64,000 nucleotides of DNA from G965197675 sp965197675 (GCA_965197675.1 OZ240221.1:1674001-1738000); one strand, 5' to 3'; positions 34,851 to 44,427 are shown, counted from the first letter of the stretch. Notes: generated by a model from the sequence alone, not told the origin. Translations and numbers: made by a program.

Positions 34851-35486
34851 TTATTTACGCCGGATCAGCATCAATCCATCTCGGATGGTTAGCAGGAGAT
34901 TCACCACTCTAGGATCGTTTTGCACATGGCGATTAAAGCTAGCGATGGCCTTGTCATCCTCGTCCTTTGGAGCTAGCACTCTTCCCGACCATAGCGTGTT
35001 GTCCACGGCTATGATGCCGTTAGGAGACAGAACCCCTAGGCACTCCTCATAGTAGCTGGTGTAGTTGATTTTATCGGCATCGATGAAAACCAGATCGAAA
35101 GGGCCTGTTAGCGTTTTGAGAGTTTCCAGGGCTGGGCCCATACGTATCTCTATTTTCTTGCCGTGAGGAGACCTGTCAAAGTAGCCCTGGGCCATCTTCT
35201 GGGCCTTGGGATCAATATCGCAGGTGATTATCTGACCATTTTCTGGAAGGGCGTGGGCCATCATTAAAGCGCTGAAACCAGTGAACGTCCCTAGCTCAAG
35301 GACCTTTTTTGCACCCGACGTGGCGATGATAAACTGCAGCGCGCCTCCGATTAGCCGGTCGGAGATCATCTGAGGATATGCCATGTTTTTGTAAGTTGCC
35401 TCCTTCACCTCCTCCAGAAGTGGGGGGAGGGGTGTGGTGTGTTGAAAAGCGTACTTCTCCACCTCGTCATCGACTATCCCGAACAT
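34851..35486 (-). CDS. SAM-dependent O-methyltransferase (CCoAOMT/COMT type)
   Basis: A 211-residue class I methyltransferase of the caffeoyl-CoA/catechol O-methyltransferase group. The SAM site is KKVLELGTFTGFSALMMAHAL with the acidic ITCDIDPKAQKMAQ. The metal-binding aspartates are in DLVFIDADKINYTSYYEE and GIIAVDNTLWSGRV. The N-terminal HTTPLPPLLEEV is typical. It may methylate a catechol-like compound, which fits a degradative gene set, but the substrate is not shown. The gene probably shares a transcript with the downstream amidase. Confidence 0.92.
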   Translation of the reverse strand: MFGIVDDEVEKYAFQHTTPLPPLLEEVKEATYKNMAYPQMISDRLIGGALQFIIATSGAKKVLELGTFTGFSALMMAHALPENGQIITCDIDPKAQKMAQGYFDRSPHGKKIEIRMGPALETLKTLTGPFDLVFIDADKINYTSYYEECLGVLSPNGIIAVDNTLWSGRVLAPKDEDDKAIASFNRHVQNDPRVVNLLLTIRDGLMLIRRK

Positions 35487-35608
35487 AGGTTGCTCCTTTC
35501 GACTCTGGAATTCATCAACAGTATATGGTACTCTTTTCCGCGCGTTCGGTCAGGCTACGCAAGCCCTCTACCAGGGGGTGCTTCACTTATTTCTACGAGG
35601 GGGAGACG

Positions 35609-37270
35609 ATGGCTAAAGTTCTTGGCAGCACCTTGATAGCAAAGACCTTGAAAGAAGAGGGTGCGGATACTCTATTCTACCTGATGGGCGGTCCAAACTT
35701 CGACATAGTGTTGGGCTGTGAAGACATGGGTATCAAAACTGTAGACTTCCGTCATGAGCAGGCCGCTGCCTTTGCCGCTCATGCATATGCTCGTGTAACG
35801 GGTAAGCCTGGCATCTGCACCGCCGCTTCTGGTCCCGGCACCTTGAATCTTCTTACAGGAGTTTACACAGCCGCAATCGACTGTGCTCCAATGGTGATTC
35901 TGGGAGGAGCCAGCCCCGTCCACGAAATAGGACGCGGGTCCTTCCAGGAGGTTGACCAGGTCAATATTATGAAACCCCTCTGCAAAGCATGGCACCAGCC
36001 CGGCAAAGCAGAGAGATATCCTGAGGTAGTAAGCATGGCGTATCGCCAGTCCATGTCTGGACGACCTGGCCCTGTATATATAGACTGCGGCGCCGATGTG
36101 CTGTACGACTGGGTGGAAGAGTCAGAGGTGCCAGCACCCACGAGATTCGCCAAGAGAAGTAGGCCCATGGCGGAGCCGGGAGCCGTCGAAGAGGCTATCG
36201 ACATGCTAGCCAAGGCGGAGCGTCCTGTGATCGTATCAGGCGGAGGCGTTGTGTTCTCTGGTGGTGCGTCAGAGATGGAGCGATTGATCGACATAACCAA
36301 GACTCCCTTCTATACAGCACCTATGTCTCGTGGAGTGGTGCCCGAAGACCATGAGGTCTCCTTCCAGGGTGCTAGAAGCGCCGCCTTTCGAGAGGCCGAT
36401 CTGGTCATGATCATTGGAACTCGCATGAACTGGATGTTGAACTTTGGTGCTCGATTCAACAAAGATGCCAAGTTTATTCAGATAGATATAGAGCCTAGCG
36501 AGATCGGACATAATCGAAGTGTCGATTTAGGAATAGTCGGCGATGCCAAGATGGTGCTGGGTCAGCTGGTCGACGAGGCGGAGGCCCAGGCGCCCAAATT
36601 CTCCGGAAGGTCCGAATCTCCCTGGGTGACCAGTTTGAAGGCTGACAACGAGCGAAGAGCCGCCAAGGTTGCAGACCTACTCGAATCTGACCGAGTGCCC
36701 ATACACCCCCTCCGCCTCTGCAAGGAGGTGCGCGAATACCTGGATAGGGATGCCATTCTGTGTGTAGACGGCAACGAGATACTCCATTTCGCTCGCCAGT
36801 CCATCCCGACCTACGTATCAGGCCACAGGCTTAACGCAGGGGTCACCGGAACCATGGGAGTCGGACTGCCCTACGGCATAGGGGCCAAGCTGGCCAAACC
36901 CGACAAGCAGGTCATGGTCCTTCACGGCGATGGCTCTATGGGCTTGAATGCCATGGAGATTGATACTGCGGTTCGCTTCAACCTGCCCGTGGTTACAGTG
37001 GTCAGCAACAACGCCGGGTGGACGGCCCGTTCCTTGACCCAACGCAAACCCGGCCGAGAATTGGGGTTCACCGCCTTTGACGAGATGGCGACAGCCCTGG
37101 GAGGCTATGGAGAGAAGGTGGAGGATCCCAACGAGATTAAGCCCGCCATAGATAGGGCGTTCAAAAGCGGAAAAGCTGCCGTGGTAAACGTCATCGTGGA
37201 GCCTACCGCCGCCGCCGTATCTCCCCATGATGTCGGTGGCATGGAGGGATCCCCTCCTAAAGAGAAGTAA
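35609..37270 (+). CDS. Thiamine-diphosphate-dependent enzyme (acetolactate synthase/HACL-like)
   Basis: A 553-residue ThDP enzyme with the three-domain order of acetolactate synthase, benzaldehyde lyase and 2-hydroxyacyl-CoA lyase. The N-terminal domain has the activating glutamate in FRHEQAAAFAAHAYARVTGKPG. The central domain begins RPVIVSGGGVVFSGG. The C-terminal ThDP/Mg motif is HGDGSMGLNAMEIDTAVRFN with VVSNNAGW. The ATG at 35609 follows GAGGGGGAG; an upstream in-frame start would add 28 unrelated residues. No small regulatory subunit of acetolactate synthase is nearby, so a lyase or decarboxylase is more likely than valine biosynthesis. A VOC protein gene follows after 21 bp. Confidence 0.87.
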   Translation: MAKVLGSTLIAKTLKEEGADTLFYLMGGPNFDIVLGCEDMGIKTVDFRHEQAAAFAAHAYARVTGKPGICTAASGPGTLNLLTGVYTAAIDCAPMVILGGASPVHEIGRGSFQEVDQVNIMKPLCKAWHQPGKAERYPEVVSMAYRQSMSGRPGPVYIDCGADVLYDWVEESEVPAPTRFAKRSRPMAEPGAVEEAIDMLAKAERPVIVSGGGVVFSGGASEMERLIDITKTPFYTAPMSRGVVPEDHEVSFQGARSAAFREADLVMIIGTRMNWMLNFGARFNKDAKFIQIDIEPSEIGHNRSVDLGIVGDAKMVLGQLVDEAEAQAPKFSGRSESPWVTSLKADNERRAAKVADLLESDRVPIHPLRLCKEVREYLDRDAILCVDGNEILHFARQSIPTYVSGHRLNAGVTGTMGVGLPYGIGAKLAKPDKQVMVLHGDGSMGLNAMEIDTAVRFNLPVVTVVSNNAGWTARSLTQRKPGRELGFTAFDEMATALGGYGEKVEDPNEIKPAIDRAFKSGKAAVVNVIVEPTAAAVSPHDVGGMEGSPPKEK

Positions 37271-37291
37271 GCGGACCAGGGAGATTAGGAG

Positions 37292-37681
37292 ATGGGCGCT
37301 GCAGGCAATCCTCCCCAAGAAGCGGTGGGGCGATTGTCACAGGTGGATATAGACGTCAGCGACTTGGAGCGTGGCGCTCGGTTTTGGTCGGCCGTCCTCG
37401 GCTTGGAGATAAGACGGGAGTTTGGCCAGTATCTGGAGTTCGTGCGCCACGAAGGAAGTCCTGCGATAATCCTTCAGAAAGTGCCTGAACCTAAGACCGC
37501 CAAGACCCGGGTGCACTTGGATATCGAGGTGGATGACCTGGATGTCGCCCTGGCCAAGGTTGAAGCCCTGGGTGGCAAGAAGCTGCAAGAGATTCAAGAA
37601 TACGACGAACGGTTCGTAGTAGTCGCAGACCCTGACGGTAATGAATTCTGCCTCGTAACAGAAGATGGCCCGCAAGTTTAG
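37292..37681 (+). CDS. VOC family protein (glyoxalase/dioxygenase fold)
   Basis: A 129-residue vicinal-oxygen-chelate protein. It starts the fold with LSQVDIDVSDLERGARFWSAVLGLEIRREFGQYLEF, continues with TRVHLDIEVDDLDVALAKVEALGGKKL and ends VVVADPDGNEFCLVTE. The histidine and glutamate ligands are only partly conserved (VHLDIEV and DPDGNEFCLV), as in the actinobacterial-type VOC group of unknown function. It probably forms an operon with the ThDP enzyme. A metal-dependent or binding role on a product of that enzyme is possible but unproven. Confidence 0.88.
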   Translation: MGAAGNPPQEAVGRLSQVDIDVSDLERGARFWSAVLGLEIRREFGQYLEFVRHEGSPAIILQKVPEPKTAKTRVHLDIEVDDLDVALAKVEALGGKKLQEIQEYDERFVVVADPDGNEFCLVTEDGPQV

Positions 37682-37715
37682 CCGGGAACTGACCCTTTAG
37701 ACTTGCCGCAACCTA

Positions 37716-38945
37716 TTAGTTGCTGATTGGGGCACCCTCTTTAATTCGTTCGGGCCACCATTTGTTATCCCACTCGTCTTCCCACATAGACCTGAGGTGA
37801 GGCAGCACCTCTTTGCCGAATAGCTCTATGTTCTTCAAAGTGAGCTCGTGGGGCATGGAGCCTATGTGCAGCAACACCATCAAGTTCCCGACATTCAACC
37901 TCTTGACGGCATCCTTCAGCTGGTCAACAACCGAGGATGGGCTTCCGCCCACGACGAACTGCTTGTCAATGAAGTCGCTATAGGACAAATCCCTCCACTG
38001 ACCGGAAGCTCTGGACTCTCTCGACTTGCTTCTCTTGATAGTGTGAACCAGGCTGGGGTGGTCCTGGTAGCCTGGTGCTGACAGGAAATGGGGAGCAATC
38101 CATTGGCACTTGTTGAAGAAGTATCGGAGGTGTTCGGTGTAGTCCTTCTCTGCTTGAGCGTCGCTCTCAGAAACCACCACTAGCTGCAGGAATCCCAGTC
38201 TGAATGGATTTCTGTCCAACTCCTGATGGGCTATCCTCTCCCAGTATCGATCGACGATTTCCTGAGCGTCCAAGTTGCCGTAGAAGCTCAAGTAGCAATA
38301 GCAGTAATCATGCTCTGCCACGAAATCCCAGGTGGACATGCTGCCGGCGCCGGGGACCCAGATGGGCGGATGCGGTTTCTGGATGGGTTTGGGCCACACG
38401 TTTACATATCGCAACTGGGTGTACTTGCCATTGAAGGCGAAGATGTCATCCTTGGTCCAGGCCTGCTTTATAAGGTCGTGGGCCTCTCTATATCGCTCCC
38501 GTTGCTCGATGGGGCTGATGCCGTAGCAGAAGTTGGCGTCCATAGATGTTCCCAGAGGCATCCCAGCCACCAAACGACCTCCGCTGATACAGTCCAGCAT
38601 GGCATATTCTTCGGCGATTCTTGTGGCCGGTTGGGTGGTGGGTAAGGTGGAACCCATCTGCACGATGGCAGCATTCTTGGTGCCGCGAGCCAGTGCCGCA
38701 CCCATGATGTTGGGGTTGGGCATGAACCCGTATGCGTTCTGATGGTGCTCGTTGGTGCAGACCCCATCGAGCCCCATCTTATCGGCGTGGACCAACTCGT
38801 CTAGACTCCAGTTGTAGTACTGTCCCACCCTTCCCGCATCAGCCAGCTCGGTCCATGGGGGATCAACCCACACCGATGGATAGCGCTCTTCGAAGTCATC
38901 GGGCAACTCTCGATGAGGCATCAGATGAAACATGGACACTTTCAT
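37716..38945 (-). CDS. LLM-class flavin-dependent oxidoreductase (luciferase-like, copy 2)
   Basis: A 409-residue luciferase-like enzyme. Landmarks are KMGLDGVCTNEHHQNAYGFMPNPN on the substrate side, AIVQMGSTLPTTQPATRIAEEYAMLDCISGGRLVAGMPLG at the cofactor site and KPHPPIWVPGAGSMSTWDFVAEHDYCY before the insertion loop. It is clearly more distant from the copy at 27 kb than from typical alkanal-monooxygenase-like proteins. It is monocistronic and convergent with the VOC gene. It likely performs flavin-dependent oxygenation of an organic substrate, with the reductase partner encoded elsewhere. Confidence 0.87.
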   Translation of the reverse strand: MKVSMFHLMPHRELPDDFEERYPSVWVDPPWTELADAGRVGQYYNWSLDELVHADKMGLDGVCTNEHHQNAYGFMPNPNIMGAALARGTKNAAIVQMGSTLPTTQPATRIAEEYAMLDCISGGRLVAGMPLGTSMDANFCYGISPIEQRERYREAHDLIKQAWTKDDIFAFNGKYTQLRYVNVWPKPIQKPHPPIWVPGAGSMSTWDFVAEHDYCYCYLSFYGNLDAQEIVDRYWERIAHQELDRNPFRLGFLQLVVVSESDAQAEKDYTEHLRYFFNKCQWIAPHFLSAPGYQDHPSLVHTIKRSKSRESRASGQWRDLSYSDFIDKQFVVGGSPSSVVDQLKDAVKRLNVGNLMVLLHIGSMPHELTLKNIELFGKEVLPHLRSMWEDEWDNKWWPERIKEGAPISN

Positions 38946-39727
38946 ATTGGTCCCTCTACGCTGGGCGTGACGAGCTAAATCAGGGTCGTATTATACACTA
39001 TCAATAGTAGCGACAGGAGAGGGTTGCTTTGTTCCCACAGGGCTTGATAGCAGTCAAACCACTTAAGTCTGCAGTCGGCCATCTCTCTAGGCGACCCTGG
39101 CCAGAATCCCCAAAGGAGGGAGTCTAGACCTTCCTGGTGCAGGCAGGGGGCCTGTCCTGAGTCCCTTGAAGGGATGTGCCCCCAGCCCCAAAACCTACCT
39201 GGGCGAGCGGTTGGGGAACAAGGCGTCCGCCTCGCCTCACTCGTCATTCCTCTGTAAATAGGGGATTTCAGGGGGGAGTGCAGAGAGGGCAACGCCCCCT
39301 TTACCAGGGGCTTCGAGGAGGTGTCCCTCCTTAATGCTCTTAGTGTTCCCCCTTCTCCTGGATGGGAGAAGGGGGCTAGGGGGATGAGGTCGAAAGCCTC
39401 CCTCCACCGCCCGTGGATTCCCGTGTCGAGCACGAGAACGACGGAGAAGGGGGTCTCCTTTTCCGCCAATCCTCTGAAAACAGGCCATTTTCATCCCCTT
39501 ACGTGACCTCCACAAGGTCATTCGTCATTCCTACCTCCGGCGCGCCCCTATCCGCCTGCCGCCCTGCTCAAATGGTTTGACGAGCTCACCCTGAGCCAGT
39601 CGAAGGGAGTGAGCAGGACACCTGCCTCCCCCCGCTTAAGAGCAATCAGCTTGCTGTAGGAGCGGTTGACGAGGTTTGCCATTGCTACTACCATGACCGT
39701 TACTCGAAGCGGGAGGGCTACTATACA
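38946..39727. other. Repeat-rich intergenic region
   Basis: It contains family A module 2 (39147-39225), GTCATTCC motifs at about 39241 and 39521, a hairpin CCCCCTTCTCC/GGAGAAGGGGG near 39350-39375, and a family B copy TGACGAGCTCACCCTGAGCC at 39578-39597. Open frames here are by-products of the GC-rich repeats. The promoter of the downstream Ldh-family gene is not obvious. Confidence 0.6.
39147..39225 (+). repeat. Dispersed intergenic repeat, family A, copy 3
   Basis: The copy reads GGGGCCTGTCCTGAGTCCC, then GGGATGTGCCCCCAGCCCC, AAAACCTACCTGGGCGAGCG and GTTGGGGAACAAGGCG. It aligns with module 2 of the copies at 11.4 and 28.5 kb. The ATGGAGGGAGTC-like stretch of copy 1 is also present just before it as AAAGGAGGGAGTCTAGA (39112-39128). 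Confidence 0.8.
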
Positions 39728-40804
39728 ATGAGGGTTGAATCAGCAGAATATCTAAGAAAGGTCTATGAAACCTTTTGGCAGACATTGGGCGCCCCTGAAG
39801 AAGAGGCGCGGATATACGCCGAAAATCTCCTGAAGGCGGACATGGCGGGAAAAAGCACCCAGGGCTTGGCGAGCCTCACAATCTCCTACCCATTGGTCCG
39901 CAGCGGTTCGTTGAAGTTTGGTATGCCTATGACAATAGTTAAAGAGGGTCCAAGCTTCGCCCTCATCGATGGTGGCCACGGGACTGGACAGGTGATCGCC
40001 GCCAGGGGAATGGAGATAGCCATCCAAAAAGCTAAAGAGGCGACGGTGGGGTGTGTCTGGATCCGAAACAGCAATGATGTCATGCGGGTCGGGAACTACA
40101 CAGAGATGGCTCTGGAGCACGACTTTGTGGGTTGGGCGATGAGCAACGGAGAGCCCTATGTGTCGGCGTGGGGTGGATGTGAGCCTGTGTTCTGCACCAA
40201 CCCCATGTCATATGCCATTCCGGCCAGCGCTGAGCTACCCATCATCTTCGATGCGGCCACTAGCTCGATTACTCATGGCGGAGTAGTACGAGCAGCGTAC
40301 GATAAAGTTCGCCTGCCGGAGGGGATAGTGGTGGGCGATGACGGCAAGCCCGTTTTCGATCCAACTCCTCTCGTAGCAGACCCGACTAACCGGAACTCAC
40401 CCATAGGAGGCGCCATTCTTCCTGTAGGAATCAAAGGATTTGGATGGTTGATCTGGGTGGAGGTGTTGGCGGCCATCACCTCCGGCATGACCATATCCAA
40501 ATACATTCCCTTGGACTACTCGGGAGGAGCCAAGTGGACTGGCGGGACCTTTTTGATGGCTATAAACGTCGGCAACATAGTTCCCATTGATGAGTTCAAG
40601 GCCCAGGTTGATGACATGATACGGACTATCAAATCATCCAAGTTGGCAGAGGGTTTCGACGAGATCGTCATGCCGGGCGAGCGGTCCCAGATCGAAGCGG
40701 AGCGCCGTCGAAAAGAAGGCATACCCATCCGTGACGAGGACTGGGGGCACTTTTCGGCCATGGCCCAGGAGATAGGCGTGGATTTAGAAACCCTGCGAAC
40801 CTAG
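39728..40804 (+). CDS. Ldh/malate dehydrogenase-family protein lacking catalytic histidines
   Basis: A 358-residue protein of the type 2 malate/L-lactate/ureidoglycolate dehydrogenase family. Recognisable parts are the N-terminal helix bundle, ALIDGGHGTGQVIAARGMEIAIQKAKE, the C-terminal half FDAATSSITHGGV, NSPIGGAILPVGIKGFGWLIWVEVLAA and PGERSQIEAERRRKEGIPI. Two motifs are changed. The usual RGH.SHG is DMAGKSTQG (residues 38-46), and the usual NSNHFG is NSNDVMRVG, with Asp117 in place of histidine. Classical hydride transfer with these bases is therefore doubtful. The stop is 6 bp from an MFS gene, suggesting an operon. Confidence 0.8.
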   Translation: MRVESAEYLRKVYETFWQTLGAPEEEARIYAENLLKADMAGKSTQGLASLTISYPLVRSGSLKFGMPMTIVKEGPSFALIDGGHGTGQVIAARGMEIAIQKAKEATVGCVWIRNSNDVMRVGNYTEMALEHDFVGWAMSNGEPYVSAWGGCEPVFCTNPMSYAIPASAELPIIFDAATSSITHGGVVRAAYDKVRLPEGIVVGDDGKPVFDPTPLVADPTNRNSPIGGAILPVGIKGFGWLIWVEVLAAITSGMTISKYIPLDYSGGAKWTGGTFLMAINVGNIVPIDEFKAQVDDMIRTIKSSKLAEGFDEIVMPGERSQIEAERRRKEGIPIRDEDWGHFSAMAQEIGVDLETLRT

Positions 40805-40810
40805 CAACCC

Positions 40811-42064
40811 ATGGGAAGAGCAACGGGTGGTCGCCTCTGGCAGTTTAGGGATAGCCGAGGTTACGGCTGGGTAGTAATAGGCTCTTTCACCTTCAACTAC
40901 GCTGCTATCGTCATTTCTCTCTCAACCCTGGGGCTGCTACTGCCAGATATCTCCGAGGAGCTATCCTTATCTCCCTCGCAGCAGGGTTTGCTGGCCTCCT
41001 CCGTACTGTTCGCAAACCTGATTTTCGAGATCCCCTCCAACTGGTGGCTCTCTCGATACAGACCATGGAGAGTGGCCAGCATATCCTTCATGGCGGCCAG
41101 CCTGTCCATTCTGTTGAAAGCTTGGGCCCCCACCTTTATCGCGCTGGTTTTAGCGCGAGTGCTGGTGGGATTGCTCAGTATCTTCGTCGGAGCTCCTCGT
41201 ACCCTGCTGGTGCTCCAGTGGATGACTCGAAGGCAAATAGGACTGGCTAATAGCGTGATTTTCGGCTTGTTTGAAGGGCTGGACGGGGTCGGCTCTATTC
41301 TTATTTCCCAGATTTTGGTCTGGCTGGGAGATTGGCGGGATACCCTGTACTTGTGGGCTGGAGTGTGCGTAACCTCCAGCCTGCTGTGGCTGGTGCTGGG
41401 CAAAGAGAGACGAACCTCCGAGCACAAGGAGAATGTACAATCGCAGAGGGAGACCCCCCTCGGCAGCTTGTTCAGGTATGGAGAGCCGTGGATACTTGGA
41501 TTGGGATCAGCTGCCGCTGTAGGAAGCAACTTCGCCTTCGGAGCCTTTTGGCCAACGTTTACAGGAGACGAATATGGCACCTCCATAACTCTGGCCGGCC
41601 TGATCGTGGGACTGACGTTTATGGCCCGTGCTCCTGCGATTTTCGGCGTCAACCTCACACCTTTCCTGGTAAATCGAACGTCCCTGATAATGATCATTTG
41701 CGGCATCGGACTGACTGCATCCAACTTAGGACTTCTCGCTACCGGCTCAGCGCCTCTGCTGATCATCCTTGGGATTGTGAACGGTATGATGGCTTGCTAC
41801 TATCCCTCGCTATTGACCAGCATCTATGGCCTGCCGGCGATACGTCCTCGAGAGATCGCCGTTGCGGGCGGATTGCTGATGACCCTTAACTGGACCGGGG
41901 CTGCCTTGGGACCGCTGATAGCGGGGTCGATCCAAGAAACCACCGATAGTCTGGGGCTGGCCCTTGTGGTCACCTCTCTGGGACCAATGGTAATGACCTT
42001 TGCCGGTATCGTTCTGGCAGATATGAGAAGAAGAGGCCGTAAAGCCAGCACAGAGTCTAGATGA
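40811..42064 (+). CDS. MFS transporter
   Basis: A 417-residue major facilitator with about twelve membrane helices. It begins RDSRGYGWVVIGSFTFNYAAIVISLSTLGLLLP. The first inter-helix loop FEIPSNWWLSRYRPWRVASIS and the fourth-helix region RVLVGLLSIFVGAPRTLLVLQWM resemble anion:cation symporters and hexuronate-type carriers. It is translated 6 bp after the Ldh-family gene and likely brings in or exports the related hydroxyacid. The substrate cannot be read from the sequence. Confidence 0.87.
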   Translation: MGRATGGRLWQFRDSRGYGWVVIGSFTFNYAAIVISLSTLGLLLPDISEELSLSPSQQGLLASSVLFANLIFEIPSNWWLSRYRPWRVASISFMAASLSILLKAWAPTFIALVLARVLVGLLSIFVGAPRTLLVLQWMTRRQIGLANSVIFGLFEGLDGVGSILISQILVWLGDWRDTLYLWAGVCVTSSLLWLVLGKERRTSEHKENVQSQRETPLGSLFRYGEPWILGLGSAAAVGSNFAFGAFWPTFTGDEYGTSITLAGLIVGLTFMARAPAIFGVNLTPFLVNRTSLIMIICGIGLTASNLGLLATGSAPLLIILGIVNGMMACYYPSLLTSIYGLPAIRPREIAVAGGLLMTLNWTGAALGPLIAGSIQETTDSLGLALVVTSLGPMVMTFAGIVLADMRRRGRKASTESR

Positions 42065-42245
42065 TTTAAAAACGAGGGTAGCGGATTTCATTCGAGACCT
42101 AGGCTCTTCGCCCTTCTTGTCAAGGCCGTTTATTTTAAAGTTCAGGTAAGTCGGTGGAAGGTATTTTCCTTGACAGAGACCCCTTATGCGTCATAGCATG
42201 CAGACCGAATACTTGTTGACAAAAAACTATACAGGGAAGAAATCT

Positions 42246-43007
42246 ATGACTGATCTGTTGAAAGGCAAAGTAGCCCTGGTAACAGGAGGAGGTTCGGGAC
42301 TGGGGAGAGCTGCTTCGGTGGCCTTCTCTAGAGAGGGTGCGAAGGTAGTGATTGCGGACGTGGATTCTAAGGGTGGTGAGGAAACCCTGCGGATAATAAA
42401 GGAGACAGGCGGCGAGGCCATCTTCGTGCAGGCCGACGTTTCTAAGACTGGCGAAGTGGAGGGCATGGTCAATAAGGCGGTGGAGACCTATGGAAGGCTG
42501 GACTGTGCCCACAATAACGCCGCCATCGAAGGAGACATCACCCTGACCCACGAGTACTCCGAAGATACGTGGGATCGAGTAGTCGGTATCGATCTCAAGG
42601 GAGTGTGGTTGTGCATGAAGTACGAGATACTTCAGATGCTCAAGCAGGGTGGGGGAGCCATCGTCAATACATCTTCAACTATGGGCCTCGTGGGTAAAGA
42701 CGGCATGGCGGCCTACACAGCGAGCAAACATGGAGTTGTCGGTCTCACGAAAACCGCCGCCATCGAATATGCGAAACAGGGCATTCGGGTCAATGCGGTG
42801 TGTCCTGGGACCATGTACACCCCTATGGTGGAACGTATCCGTGAGGTTGCGCCAGATCAGGACGTCCAGTTGATGCAGGGCACACCCCTAGGCCGAGGCG
42901 CTCAACCGGAGGAGGTGGCTGAGGCCGTGGTGTGGCTGTGCTCGGATGCAGCCTCCTTCGTGGTGGGTCATGCCATGCCTGTCGATGGAGGTGAGACTTC
43001 CTGGTAG
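42246..43007 (+). CDS. SDR family oxidoreductase (glucose 1-dehydrogenase-like)
   Basis: A 253-residue classical short-chain dehydrogenase. The NAD(P) motif is VALVTGGGSGLGRAAS, with IADVD in strand 2 favouring NAD. NNAAIEG is the structural motif, serine is in VNTSSTMGLV and the catalytic YxxxK is YTASKHG. The end PVDGGETSW is canonical. The ATG at 42246 follows GGGAAG; an in-frame ATG 60 bases upstream gives a non-homologous extension. A TTGACA at 42170-42175 may be the promoter -35. The next gene starts 102 bp downstream on the same strand. Substrate: some secondary alcohol or ketone. Confidence 0.92.
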   Translation: MTDLLKGKVALVTGGGSGLGRAASVAFSREGAKVVIADVDSKGGEETLRIIKETGGEAIFVQADVSKTGEVEGMVNKAVETYGRLDCAHNNAAIEGDITLTHEYSEDTWDRVVGIDLKGVWLCMKYEILQMLKQGGGAIVNTSSTMGLVGKDGMAAYTASKHGVVGLTKTAAIEYAKQGIRVNAVCPGTMYTPMVERIREVAPDQDVQLMQGTPLGRGAQPEEVAEAVVWLCSDAASFVVGHAMPVDGGETSW

Positions 43008-43109
43008 TGGATGAGAGGTTCATCCTTGTTGACAAAGTAGGTCGCTTGTTTAAGTAGGGAAAATCGCGAGAGTATAACTCTCGACTACCCAAGGGAAATG
43101 GAGGAAGTG

Positions 43110-44423
43110 ATGGCTAAGGCCCTGGGAGACGTGAAAAAACAGAAGAGCTATAAGAAGGACTTCGATCCCATTCTGGGCTACGCCAGAGGAGTCATTCTAT
43201 ATGACGATGAGCAGGAATACCGAAGTGTTAGGGCCGCGGAAGACGTTCTTCTCCATCGCTACAACAAGTGCGGCATGGAGGGTGTGCACAATCTCATGGC
43301 CCTGGTGGACGACTGCAGCGTTCCCTCCTTTTTCGAAGGTCCCGCCTACGAGGAGCGATTCCTATCCTCCAAGCTTATGGAGGACCGACTGAACCAGCTC
43401 TCCAGAGAGCACTTGGGGGGTGACGAAAGCTACAGGGCTATGGCCTTCAATCGGGTGACTGCCGGCGTTACCAGTCTAATGCTCGCACTGGTGCCGCGAG
43501 GCTCCATGGTCCCTTATGTGGTTCCTACCTATCCCGGTCTGGCTCTTCGAGGTCACCCGTGCGTGCCTCGTGGAGTCGAGCTTGCCGGGGCCAGACACAA
43601 GGTCATATCCTCCACAGAAGAGTTGGAGGCGATTCTGGATGAGGGGGCGCAGGTGCCTCTGGTTGCCATATGCGGCTCCTACAGAGGAATAGTGCGGGAC
43701 GAGCTGATGTCGGGAGTGTGCCGCATAGCTCACCATAGAGGCATTCCGGTTTTCGTGGATGATGCATCTGGGGCTCGGAACAGGGTTATATCCTTTGGCC
43801 AGAGCAGAGCGACGGATCTGGGCGTGGATCTGGTCATGACCAGCTGTGAGAAAGCGGCCCTCTTTGGTCCTAGGGCTGGGATACTACTGGGCAGAGATGA
43901 CCTCATGACTAAGATAGGAGCCAAAACTGTATACACAGGAGCGGAGGCTCGTCCGTCCACCATCGCCTCTATTATTCGCTGCCTAGAGGAGTATACCCCG
44001 GAGAAGGGGAAGGAGATGTTCGGCCAGTGGAGGGCCAGACACCAGCGCATTTGGGAGATGATGAAGCCTGTCTTCGGAGAAGACCTGGTCTTTGATGCCT
44101 ACGGTGGAGTGTTTATGGGCCTGGAGGCCTTCACCGAATTTGTCATGGACAAGGCGGGCCTAGATGAGGTGGACCTGGCCCCAGTGGACATCAGCACCGC
44201 TCATTCCATGTTCATGCTGAGACGGCACGGATTCATGACCATCACCACTTTGCATTACCCTGGCGCCACCAAGATAATGAGCGTTAAGGTGAATAGCCTA
44301 AAGAGTCCAGGCTTGAGCGACGAAGACATTGCTGAAGGCGTTTTGGACTCCCTCGATCAGACGGTCAAGATCATCGACGATAGACCCGCTATGGAGAAGG
44401 TTCTCTTCGGCCAGCCCGAGTAG
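43110..44423 (+). CDS. SelA-like PLP-dependent enzyme (fold type I)
   Basis: A 437-residue PLP enzyme. The best landmark is DLVMTSCEKAALFGPRAGILLGR, which matches the lysine region of the SelA/DgaE/YhfS group, where the usual form is SGDK..GGPQAGI..G. Other features are FNRVTAGVTSLMLALVPRG (cofactor phosphate cup) and IPVFVDDASGARNR with the ring-stacking aspartate. It lacks the N-terminal part of true SelA, so it is probably a lyase or racemase acting on an amino or hydroxy acid, not Sec-tRNA synthase. The ATG at 43110 follows GGAGG; an in-frame ATG at 43098 is possible. It is convergent with an SDR gene 5 bp away. Confidence 0.72.
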   Translation: MAKALGDVKKQKSYKKDFDPILGYARGVILYDDEQEYRSVRAAEDVLLHRYNKCGMEGVHNLMALVDDCSVPSFFEGPAYEERFLSSKLMEDRLNQLSREHLGGDESYRAMAFNRVTAGVTSLMLALVPRGSMVPYVVPTYPGLALRGHPCVPRGVELAGARHKVISSTEELEAILDEGAQVPLVAICGSYRGIVRDELMSGVCRIAHHRGIPVFVDDASGARNRVISFGQSRATDLGVDLVMTSCEKAALFGPRAGILLGRDDLMTKIGAKTVYTGAEARPSTIASIIRCLEEYTPEKGKEMFGQWRARHQRIWEMMKPVFGEDLVFDAYGGVFMGLEAFTEFVMDKAGLDEVDLAPVDISTAHSMFMLRRHGFMTITTLHYPGATKIMSVKVNSLKSPGLSDEDIAEGVLDSLDQTVKIIDDRPAMEKVLFGQPE

Positions 44424-44427
44424 CTTA

